Assembly (NCBI GenBank): GCA_002686675.1
Contig: NYYF01000021.1
Span: 9,922 to 15,952, forward strand
Direction of reading: 5' to 3'
DNA: 6,031 bases
Origin: Fidelibacterota bacterium
GTDB taxonomy: Bacteria; Marinisomatota; Marinisomatia; Marinisomatales; UBA8229
Part shown: positions 1 to 5,531 of the stretch, in pieces
How the letters are laid out: every line of letters starts with the position of its first letter
How positions within the stretch are numbered: the stretch's first letter is position 1
Translations under genes and position numbers: made by a program
The notes under the pieces: model-generated
Database searches by the model: none
Told to the model about the DNA's origin: nothing
Seen by the model: only the letters and a program-made list of their open reading frames with translations

Positions 1-1
1 T

Positions 2-454
2 TCGTTAAAATATGAAGAAAGGGCTACATTAGGATGGGAGCTAGGACATCATTTAGGAAATATGTTACCTTTGACTCAGGTTGGAGATATGGATTTCTTA
101 ATACCGGTTCCACTTCATTCTGTTAAAAAAAGAGAGCGGGGGTATAATCAGGCGAAATGGATTGCGAAGGGATTATCGTCTATTTGGGAAGTTCCAGTAG
201 ATCCTTCTATTCTGAAGAGAAAAAAATATACAGAAACTCAAACAATGTTATCCAGTATAGAACGGAAACAAAATATGGATAAAGCGTTTGAAGTAAAGAA
301 GCCGATGAAAGGAATAACAATCGGGATTATCGATGATGTTTTAACAACAGGATCTACCATGTCTGCGTGTGCCGTCATGTTAAAGGAGAAGGGATTTCAA
401 TCAGTTTTTGCAATTAGTTGCAGTACGCCAAAACTGGGAAAGAAGAAAGATTAA
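2..454 (+). CDS. comF: ComF family phosphoribosyltransferase, 3' part (5' end outside window)
   Basis: The reading frame is open from the first full codon at position 2, with family-like sequence (SLKYEERATLGWELG) before the first internal ATG at 62, so the gene begins upstream of the window and about 150 codons are visible. Seen: the ComF signature IPVPLH followed by RERGYNQA (131-154), and a type-I phosphoribosyltransferase PRPP-binding loop, IIDDVLTTGST (326-358), whose paired Asp residues and TTGST turn are the expected ligand contacts. ComF proteins usually carry an N-terminal zinc-binding segment, which would be off the window. In competent bacteria ComF is needed for DNA uptake or processing, but most genomes carry a homologue whose substrate is unclear, so the symbol is by family and not proof of competence. 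The stop codon lies 20 nt before the pgk start, suggesting co-transcription. Confidence 0.9.
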   Translation, partial: SLKYEERATLGWELGHHLGNMLPLTQVGDMDFLIPVPLHSVKKRERGYNQAKWIAKGLSSIWEVPVDPSILKRKKYTETQTMLSSIERKQNMDKAFEVKKPMKGITIGIIDDVLTTGSTMSACAVMLKEKGFQSVFAISCSTPKLGKKKD

Positions 455-458
455 AGCC

Positions 459-464
459 AGGGGA
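459..464 (+). promoter_or_regulatory. Shine-Dalgarno site that sets the pgk start
   Basis: AGGGGA lies in the 20-nt gap between comF and pgk. It is 10 nt upstream of a TTG at 475 and 13 nt upstream of a second TTG at 478. It supports a pgk start here rather than at the in-frame TTG at 418 inside comF, which has no comparable upstream site. Confidence 0.65.
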
Positions 465-474
465 AATAGTTCGC

Positions 475-1662
475 TTGTTGAAAATACTTACATTATTTGA
501 TTTAAAATCAAAACGGGTTCTTATTCGGGTGGATTTTAATGTTCCTATTCAGAATGGAAAAGTTGCTGATGATTTTAGGGTTAGAGCTGCATTGCCTACA
601 ATAAAACATTGTTTGAACGAAGGAGCTTCTATAGTTCTCATATCCCATTTAGGCCGCCCAGAAGGACAAATCAATCCTGCAATGAGTTTAATGCCTGTAG
701 GTGAAACGCTGGCGGGACTTCTGGAGATGCCCATTAAATTTTCAGACAACTGTGTTTCAAGCGATGCCAAAGATGTTTCGTTGGGATTAAAGCCAGGTGA
801 AGTACATTTGTTGGAAAATCTTCGATTCCATGATGATGAAACAAAAAATGATAAACGTTTTAGTTATCTATTGTCTAAACACGGTGAAATATACATCAAT
901 GATGCTTTTGGTACTGCTCATCGTGCTCATGCGTCCAACGTGGGCGTAGTTAAAAATTTTAGCCAAAAAGGAATGGGGTTTCTGATTGAAAAAGAATTAA
1001 AATTCCTGAATTCTGTGACCCGAAACCCAAAACGTCCACTGACTTTAATTTTGGGAGGTGCAAAAATTGGAGGAAAGCTTGAATTGATTCATCAATTTAT
1101 ACAAAATGCCGATTCTATTATAATTGGAGGAGGGATGGCATTTACTTTTCTGAAGGCAAAAGGTCATGATGTTGGTGTATCCCTAGTTGATGATACTATG
1201 ATTGATATAGCAAAATCCATTTTAAAAGAAGCAAGGATAAAGAGGATAGACATGATTTTTCCGAGTGATTTTATTGGTGTAGAGAAACCTGAAAAACCAG
1301 AAAGTATAAAGATTATGAAACTTGATCATATTCCATCAACGAAAATGGGTGTCGATGTGGGTCCTGCTTCCGCTCAACAATTTTCGGAAATAATTCAATC
1401 ATCAGGCACCATCATCTGGAATGGACCAATGGGAATTTTTGAAGTGCCAGAGTATTCAATTGGAACCAGGGAAATTGCTCAGGCTATGGTAAAAGCAACA
1501 AATGAAGGAGCTATTACTGTAGTGGGAGGAGGTGATACCGCTTCTGCAGTCAAACAATTTAGTGTGCATAATGACATGTCTCATGTTTCAACCGGAGGCG
1601 GAGCATCCCTGGAACTACTAAGTGGGAATCAATTACCTGCATTATTTGCATTAGAACGATAA
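475..1662 (+). CDS. pgk: Phosphoglycerate kinase
   Basis: Cytosolic glycolytic enzyme that transfers phosphate between 1,3-bisphosphoglycerate and ADP to give 3-phosphoglycerate and ATP. From TTG 475 the product is 395 aa, the usual bacterial length. Motifs in order: RVDFNVP (18-24), SHLGRP (57-62), ENLRF (114-118), DAFGTAHRAHAS (143-154), GGAK (194-197), WNGPMGIFE (315-323), GGGDTA (351-356) and STGGGASLE (372-380). Together these cover the substrate-binding N-domain and the nucleotide-binding C-domain. The start is inferred: the frame is open back to 418, but that would overlap comF and add non-family residues. The first in-frame ATG (about 682) lies past two substrate motifs, so a non-ATG start is required; TTG 478 is the alternative. 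One oddity is IGGK after GGAK, where the family normally has V-S-D-K. tpiA follows after 81 nt. Confidence 0.97.
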   Translation: MLKILTLFDLKSKRVLIRVDFNVPIQNGKVADDFRVRAALPTIKHCLNEGASIVLISHLGRPEGQINPAMSLMPVGETLAGLLEMPIKFSDNCVSSDAKDVSLGLKPGEVHLLENLRFHDDETKNDKRFSYLLSKHGEIYINDAFGTAHRAHASNVGVVKNFSQKGMGFLIEKELKFLNSVTRNPKRPLTLILGGAKIGGKLELIHQFIQNADSIIIGGGMAFTFLKAKGHDVGVSLVDDTMIDIAKSILKEARIKRIDMIFPSDFIGVEKPEKPESIKIMKLDHIPSTKMGVDVGPASAQQFSEIIQSSGTIIWNGPMGIFEVPEYSIGTREIAQAMVKATNEGAITVVGGGDTASAVKQFSVHNDMSHVSTGGGASLELLSGNQLPALFALER

Positions 1663-1732
1663 ACATTCTTTTGTTTAATTTGTTGAAAAATAATTAAGAA
1701 AAATACATTACAATTCAAGTAATTTTGTATTG

Positions 1733-1738
1733 AAAGGA
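1733..1738 (+). promoter_or_regulatory. Shine-Dalgarno site for the TTG start of tpiA
   Basis: AAAGGA sits 5 nt upstream of TTG 1744. It supports initiation at this TTG, the only start candidate that keeps the N-terminal active-site residues of the enzyme. Confidence 0.65.
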
Positions 1739-1743
1739 AATAA

Positions 1744-2502
1744 TTGAAAAAAAATATAGTAGCCGGAAACTGGAAGATGAATAAAACCCCTGCTGAGGGT
1801 CGGTCTTTCCTTACAAAAATCGTCAATTTACTTTTGGATATAAAAAGGACTGAAGTTATATTCTGCCCACCTTTTCCAGGCCTGTTTGGATTGGATAAAC
1901 TTCTGGAAGGAACAGGTTTCTCTCTTGGGGCACAAAATTGTTACTGGGAAAAACAGGGAGCTTTCACAGGTGAGGTTTCACCTCAGATGTTAAAAACATG
2001 TGGTGTGGAATATGTGATAGTCGGCCATTCTGAACGTCGCCATAGGTTCGGTGAATCAGACGAGTGGATAAATCTAAAAATTCAGGCGGTATTGGAATGC
2101 GGGATGAAACCTATATTTTGTATCGGTGAAACATCTCAGGAAAGAAAAAAAGTGGAAACCCAGAGTATTCTCGTTAGGCAATTAACTGAAGGATTGTCCG
2201 GAATCATATCTTTGGAAAAAGTTGTTTTAGCCTATGAACCTGTTTGGGCGATAGGAACGGGAGAGAATGCATTCCCGGAACAGGTTGAAGAAGCGAATCA
2301 AATTATTCGATCCTGGATCGGAAATTTCTATGGTGTAGAAACTGGAGATAAAGTTCCCATCCTGTACGGTGGTTCTGTGAACCCGGAGAATACTGTAGAA
2401 CTTATCCAAACGGGAGGAATAGACGGATTTCTGATAGGAGGAGCTAGTTTACATGTCGAATCATTTTGTTCCATTGTTCAACAAGTTGATAAAAAATATT
2501 AA
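1744..2502 (+). CDS. tpiA: Triosephosphate isomerase
   Basis: Cytosolic glycolytic enzyme interconverting dihydroxyacetone phosphate and glyceraldehyde 3-phosphate. The 252-aa product matches the normal length of this (beta/alpha)8 barrel. Visible active-site elements are N9 and K11 in AGNWKMN, electrophile H95 in VGHSERR, catalytic base E165 in AYEPVWAIGTG (with flexible loop 6 after it), and the phosphate-gripping YGGSV (208-212) and GFLIGGASL near the C-terminus. The start is TTG. The next in-frame ATG encodes M12, immediately after catalytic K11, so starting there would remove essential residues. The upstream gap to pgk is 81 nt of AT-rich DNA without a clear terminator. The stop codon overlaps the secG ribosome-binding site, so tpiA and secG are very probably co-transcribed and perhaps translationally coupled. 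Confidence 0.98.
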   Translation: MKKNIVAGNWKMNKTPAEGRSFLTKIVNLLLDIKRTEVIFCPPFPGLFGLDKLLEGTGFSLGAQNCYWEKQGAFTGEVSPQMLKTCGVEYVIVGHSERRHRFGESDEWINLKIQAVLECGMKPIFCIGETSQERKKVETQSILVRQLTEGLSGIISLEKVVLAYEPVWAIGTGENAFPEQVEEANQIIRSWIGNFYGVETGDKVPILYGGSVNPENTVELIQTGGIDGFLIGGASLHVESFCSIVQQVDKKY

Positions 2503-2506
2503 GGAG
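2501..2506 (+). promoter_or_regulatory. Strong Shine-Dalgarno site of secG overlapping the tpiA stop codon
   Basis: AAGGAG starts within the TAA stop of tpiA (2500-2502) and lies 5 nt before the secG ATG. It is the best ribosome-binding site in the window, and its position suggests that ribosomes terminating on tpiA feed secG. Confidence 0.75.
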
Positions 2507-2511
2507 ATATC

Positions 2512-2841
2512 ATGCAAGGATTTTTAATCACGATTCATACTTTGGTTAGTCTGTTGTTAGTTATGGTGATTTTGATGCAGGCAAGTCAGGGAGGTGGACT
2601 TTCGGGTACATTTGGAAGCGGTGCTACGAGTGCGATCATGGGAGGCAGGGGGGCAGCTTCATTATTAAGCAAACTTACCACCTGGCTGGTTATTATATTT
2701 ATGACGTTGGCTTTGTTAATCAGTTTTTTCAGTTCACCCTCAGTTGCTGAAACGGAATCATTGCTGAAAAAAGAAGCAGAAAGTCGGATCATTACCCCCG
2801 GGGCTGATCTTTCATTGCCGACAGTTCCAGAAAAACAGTAA
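2512..2841 (+). CDS. secG: Preprotein translocase subunit SecG
   Basis: Small inner-membrane subunit of the SecYEG channel that assists SecA-driven protein export. The 109-aa product shows the two-helix SecG layout. Transmembrane segment 1 is at about residues 4-22, followed by the family signature LMQASQGGGLSGTFG (21-35) in the cytoplasmic loop with an Ala/Gly-rich stretch. Transmembrane segment 2 is at about 55-73, followed by a polar tail of about 35 residues rich in Glu, Lys, Ser and Pro. The ATG start is set by an AAGGAG site overlapping the tpiA stop. A tpiA-secG-tRNA-Leu order is also known in some gamma-proteobacteria. The charged tail is variable in the family and needs no special explanation. 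Confidence 0.95.
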   Translation: MQGFLITIHTLVSLLLVMVILMQASQGGGLSGTFGSGATSAIMGGRGAASLLSKLTTWLVIIFMTLALLISFFSSPSVAETESLLKKEAESRIITPGADLSLPTVPEKQ

Positions 2842-2924
2842 CCTAGACCATTAAAAATTTGATGGTTAGTTCAGACTTGAGAGATTTGATTGGTTTGGAG
2901 CATTTGCTCTAACTTAAATAACTT

Positions 2925-3008
2925 GCCGAAGTGGTGGAATTGGTAGACACGCTACCTTGAGGGGGTAGTGTCCGAAAGGGTGTGCCGGTTCGAGTCCGGC
3001 CTTCGGCA
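2925..3008 (+). tRNA. tRNA-Leu, anticodon GAG
   Basis: The cloverleaf can be drawn by hand. The acceptor stem GCCGAAG (2925-2931) pairs perfectly with CTTCGGC (3001-3007). A D-arm contains AATTGGTAGAC. The anticodon stem CTACC/GGTAG (2952-2956, 2964-2968) encloses loop TTGAGGG with anticodon GAG at 2959-2961. The long class-II variable arm has TCC-GAAA-GGG, and the T-stem GCCGG/CCGGC (2984-2988, 2996-3000) encloses TTCGAGT. The long variable arm and anticodon identify leucine, reading CUC/CUU codons. The discriminator is A3008. CCA is not encoded (the next bases are CAA), so a CCA-adding enzyme must complete the end. The tRNA lies 83 nt after secG and 24 nt before the TPR gene, so it may be processed from a longer transcript. 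Confidence 0.97.
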
Positions 3009-3032
3009 CAAGTTCAAAGCGAGGAAAAATAA

Positions 3033-4343
3033 ATGAAAAAACGTGTAAAAAGTATACTTCTTTTTATAGTTGTCGGTGGTTTTATTTTCGCACAATCCCC
3101 AGAAATATTATTTTCTGAAGGTCAGGAAAAAATAAAAGAAGGTGCTTTTGTACAAGCGGATTCTCTTTTTAATAAAGCGCTGGAATTGGATAATACATAT
3201 GCACCCGCCATGTTTCAATTGACTCAGTTAAATCTCAGATTAGGGAATATGGAAAAAGCTCAAGATTATATACGGGAAGCTGTGGAAATAGATCGTGAAC
3301 AATATATAGAAACTTTTAATAAAATGAATGAAATCAATACCAGTATGAATGATGGCAGCCGTGCACTAAAAGGAGGAAGGTTTGATGAAGCATTCCAATT
3401 ATTTGGAACTGTATTGGAACAATTTCCATATTTTTCGGAAGCGGCTTACAGTATGGGTTTAGTAAAATTCAGAGAAAAGGATTTTGATGAAGCAGTACAT
3501 TATTTTCATAAAACACTTGAGTTGAATCCACTTCATGAAAAAGCACAGGCAGCGATAGACAATGTTACGAGAAATATTTTTAATGATGGAAACAACGCCT
3601 ATCGCCGTGGAGATTTAGAAGGAGCGTTGGCCGCCTATTATCGTGTCCTTGAAATGGATAATAATTTTTATAGGGCATATTACCAGATTGGGGTTATTGA
3701 GGCAAAGATGAGAAATCTTTCAAGCGCGATCGAATCCTACTTAAATGCCTTGAAGATCAAACCAGATTTTTTTAAATGTTGGTTTGCCTTAGGATTAGCA
3801 AGATCCAAGGAGGGAGACAAGGAAGGTGCTCTGGATGCATTTAATCAGGCAATTGAAATTGACTCCAGTTATGTGAAAGCCTATTCCAGCTTGGCCGAGA
3901 TCTACATTGGTTTGAAAGAATATACTAAGGCATTTGAAGTGTTAAATACTGCCACCAAGATTGATTCAAGTTATTCAAAAAGTTATTTAATGCTGGGAAT
4001 TGTGTATACAGAATTAAACCAATTTGAAGAGGCCGTAGATAATTTAGAAAGGGGGGTTGCATTAAATCCAAAAGATGCTAAGTCCTGGTTCAGGCTGGCC
4101 CACGCACATAACGAACTGGGTAATTGTGAAGCTGCTCAAGATGCATCGAGAGAAGCAACAGATAGAAAAAAGAACTTTGGTGGAGGATGGTATGAATTAG
4201 GGATAGCAGAATGGTGTAAAGGAGATGGGAATAAAACCGTCGCTTTAAATTCCCTGGAGAAAGCCCGAAATGACAGAAGTTGGAGAAAAATGGCCGAATA
4301 TGAAATCGATAAGATTAATAACCCACATAAATATGTTGAATAA
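3033..4343 (+). CDS. Exported tetratricopeptide-repeat (TPR) protein of unknown function
   Basis: A 436-aa protein starting at ATG with a GAGGAA site 6 nt upstream. The N-terminus is a signal peptide: KKRVK, then a hydrophobic core (ILLFIVVGGFIF), with likely signal peptidase I cleavage after A20 (FIFA/QSPE). No lipobox cysteine is present, so it is probably periplasmic or secreted. The rest is about 11 consecutive 34-residue TPR units, recognisable by the small-residue/A..A pattern and closing phrases such as ALELDNTY, TLELNPLH, ALKIKPDF, AIEIDSSY and ATKIDSSY. A less regular spacer at about residues 86-107 separates the first two units from the others. No catalytic domain is visible. TPR superhelices generally bind peptides or organise complexes, so a scaffold or envelope-assembly role is possible but not shown. 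It may be co-transcribed with the tRNA upstream; a weak terminator candidate follows. Confidence 0.9.
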   Translation: MKKRVKSILLFIVVGGFIFAQSPEILFSEGQEKIKEGAFVQADSLFNKALELDNTYAPAMFQLTQLNLRLGNMEKAQDYIREAVEIDREQYIETFNKMNEINTSMNDGSRALKGGRFDEAFQLFGTVLEQFPYFSEAAYSMGLVKFREKDFDEAVHYFHKTLELNPLHEKAQAAIDNVTRNIFNDGNNAYRRGDLEGALAAYYRVLEMDNNFYRAYYQIGVIEAKMRNLSSAIESYLNALKIKPDFFKCWFALGLARSKEGDKEGALDAFNQAIEIDSSYVKAYSSLAEIYIGLKEYTKAFEVLNTATKIDSSYSKSYLMLGIVYTELNQFEEAVDNLERGVALNPKDAKSWFRLAHAHNELGNCEAAQDASREATDRKKNFGGGWYELGIAEWCKGDGNKTVALNSLEKARNDRSWRKMAEYEIDKINNPHKYVE

Positions 4344-4349
4344 AATATT

Positions 4350-4367
4350 AAAAAATCTAATTTTTTT
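4350..4367 (+). terminator. Weak candidate terminator after the TPR gene
   Basis: Six A residues (4350-4355), a TCTAA loop and seven T residues (4361-4367) can form an A:T-only hairpin merging into a T-tract, starting 7 nt after the TPR stop. It has no G:C pairs, so the hairpin would be unstable. I rate it on position and the T-tract more than on its stem. A 10-bp palindrome (TTCAATTGAA, 4377-4386) follows but has no loop. Confidence 0.25.
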
Positions 4368-4437
4368 CTTATCAAGTTCAATTGAATTAACCTATTTTTT
4401 GTATCCATTCCATTTTCATTGTTTTTGTTACTATTAA

Positions 4438-4465
4438 TTGATCTTTTGAATCTACACTTTATATT
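4438..4465 (+). promoter_or_regulatory. Candidate sigma70-type promoter for the HAD-acpS-nnr operon
   Basis: TTGATC (4438-4443, 4 of 6 to the -35 consensus) and TATATT (4460-4465, 5 of 6 to the -10 consensus) are separated by 16 nt in the only sizeable intergenic region (140 nt). Transcription would start around 4472, leaving a leader of only about 12 nt before the HAD ATG. The region is AT-rich, so chance matches are expected. The position at the head of an overlapping gene set is the main support. Confidence 0.45.
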
Positions 4466-4483
4466 CTCTCTGGTATCAAAGTA

Positions 4484-5167
4484 ATGATTAAAACAGTAAT
4501 ATTTGATTTAGATAACACCCTTTTAGATTTTATTAAAATGAAACAATTTGCTGTCCAGGCAGCAATATCTTCTATGGTGGAAGCAGGGTTGGAAGTGGAT
4601 GAAGGGGAAGCGTGTAAAAATATATTTCGGATGTACGAGGAGGGAGGCTGGGAGAATCAATCAATTTTTAATGATTTTTTAGACAAAGAAATCGGGTCTG
4701 TTGACCATAAATTATTGGCAGCTGGTATCGTTGCGTATCGACGGGCACGGGAAGCCAGTTTGCAGTTATATCCAAATGTAAATAAAACATTATTCGAATT
4801 ACTTAAGATGGGGATTAAGCTTGCTGTTGTGTCTGATGCACCAAGCCGGGAAGCTTGGATGCGGATTTATTATTTGAATTTACACCACGTTTTTGATCTT
4901 GTACTTACTATTGATGACACTGGTGCGAGAAAACCATCCTCGAAGCCATTTGCAATGGCTTTAGACTCTCTCAAAATCAAAGCAGGTGACGCTATAATGG
5001 TTGGTGACTGGCCAGAACGTGATGTGGAAGGAGCAAAAAAGGTTGGGATGCGTACGATTTTTGCACGATATGGTGATACTTTTGATACAAAGCATTCCGG
5101 AGCAGATTGGGATGTAAATGATATCTATGAAATAGTCGGGATTATAAAAGAGCTGAATGGTGCCTGA
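4484..5167 (+). CDS. HAD-superfamily hydrolase, subfamily IA (probable phosphatase)
   Basis: A 227-aa cytosolic HAD enzyme, probably a small-molecule phosphatase. All four HAD motifs are visible. Motif I is FDLDNTL, with nucleophile D8 and acid/base D10. Motif II is VVSDA with S117. Motif III is K150 in GARKPSSKPF. Motif IV is VGDWPERD, with D175 and D180. A helical C1-type cap lies between motifs I and II (about residues 15-95). The overall pattern, including MIKTVIFDLDNTL, the MVEAGLEVD stretch and the cap, resembles from memory the TIGR02253-type group of HAD-IA proteins, whose substrate is not established; phosphoglycolate phosphatase-like activity is the usual generic guess. No clear Shine-Dalgarno precedes the ATG. 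The gene overlaps acpS by 11 nt. The family call is firm; the substrate is unknown. Confidence 0.9.
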   Translation: MIKTVIFDLDNTLLDFIKMKQFAVQAAISSMVEAGLEVDEGEACKNIFRMYEEGGWENQSIFNDFLDKEIGSVDHKLLAAGIVAYRRAREASLQLYPNVNKTLFELLKMGIKLAVVSDAPSREAWMRIYYLNLHHVFDLVLTIDDTGARKPSSKPFAMALDSLKIKAGDAIMVGDWPERDVEGAKKVGMRTIFARYGDTFDTKHSGADWDVNDIYEIVGIIKELNGA

Positions 5168-5531
5168 ATTTTTCATTGGGACGGATATTTTGTCTGTTCT
5201 GCGAATAAGGGAAATCCTTGATTCTCATCATAAAGATCGATTTAATACACATACGTTTACGAAAAGTGAAATAGATTATTGTGAGAGAAAAGCGAACCCC
5301 TCAATACACTATGCAGGTCGATTTGCTGCTAAAGAAGCTATTAAAAAAGCCCTGCTATCTTCTGGAATAATTTCTAATATCCCATTGTGTTCAATAGAGA
5401 TACTCCCTGATAAAGAAGGTGCCCCTCAAGTGTATTTTCATACTGAACAGCCCCTGCTTCAAACGTGTAAAGTATCCATTTCGCATACCGGTGAATTTGC
5501 TGTAGCTTTTGCGTTGCTTGAGGTTTCATGA
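5157..5531 (+). CDS. acpS: Holo-[acyl-carrier-protein] synthase
   Basis: Phosphopantetheinyl transferase that moves 4'-phosphopantetheine from CoA to a serine of acyl carrier protein, activating it for fatty-acid synthesis. The 124-aa product has the normal AcpS length and motifs. IGTDI near the N-terminus carries D10, and GRFAAKEAIKKAL (54-66) carries E60; these are the expected Mg-binding residues. The C-terminal SISHTGEFAVA (107-117) completes the fold. The ATG lies inside the 3' end of the HAD gene (11-nt overlap, different frame) with only a weak AGAG upstream, so translation probably depends on coupling. A GTG one codon later is an alternative start of little consequence. Its end overlaps the next gene. 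acpS next to a YjeF-type gene is a recurrent bacterial arrangement, supporting both calls. Confidence 0.96.
   Translation: MVPEFFIGTDILSVLRIREILDSHHKDRFNTHTFTKSEIDYCERKANPSIHYAGRFAAKEAIKKALLSSGIISNIPLCSIEILPDKEGAPQVYFHTEQPLLQTCKVSISHTGEFAVAFALLEVS
5520..5524 (+). promoter_or_regulatory. Shine-Dalgarno site choosing between two adjacent ATGs of the YjeF_N gene
   Basis: GAGGT inside the end of acpS is 6 nt upstream of ATG 5531 but only 3 nt from ATG 5528. Spacing favours 5531. Both ATGs are in frame, so the products differ by one methionine. Confidence 0.55.

Noticed and set aside
549..770. Minus-strand open frame inside pgk
   Set aside because: Opposite a well-supported conserved gene, with no recognisable product or start signal.
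1720..1727. TAATTTTG matching the Bacteroidetes -7 promoter element TAnnTTTG, before tpiA
   Set aside because: The only upstream TTG (1683-1685) is 34 nt away, well beyond the usual 19-23 nt spacing, and such matches are frequent in AT-rich DNA.
1629..1826. Minus-strand open frame across the pgk-tpiA gap
   Set aside because: Overlaps both real genes, is driven by AT-rich DNA and resembles no family I know.
2227..2792. Minus-strand open frames inside tpiA and secG
   Set aside because: Shadows of conserved coding sequence.
2850..2866. ACCAT...ATGGT hairpin after secG as a terminator
   Set aside because: Only 5 bp with a loop of about 7-10 nt and no T-tract; readthrough into the tRNA seems as likely.
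2886..2915. TTGATT...TAACTT as a dedicated tRNA promoter
   Set aside because: The -10 matches only 3 of 6 bases and would place the start within about 3 nt of the mature tRNA.
2925..3032. tRNA 3' end as an integration site for a mobile element
   Set aside because: No integrase, no repeated tRNA fragment and no foreign-looking genes downstream.
3033..4343. TPR array as a DNA tandem repeat or CRISPR-like array
   Set aside because: Periodicity is at protein level (34 residues) with diverged DNA; there are no identical repeats with spacers.
4136..4408. Minus-strand open frame over the end of the TPR gene and into the intergenic region
   Set aside because: Mostly antisense to TPR repeats; hydrophobic-looking stretches come from the AT-rich reverse complement.
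4961..5176. Minus-strand open frame inside the HAD gene
   Set aside because: Antisense to HAD motif IV and the acpS start; no independent support.
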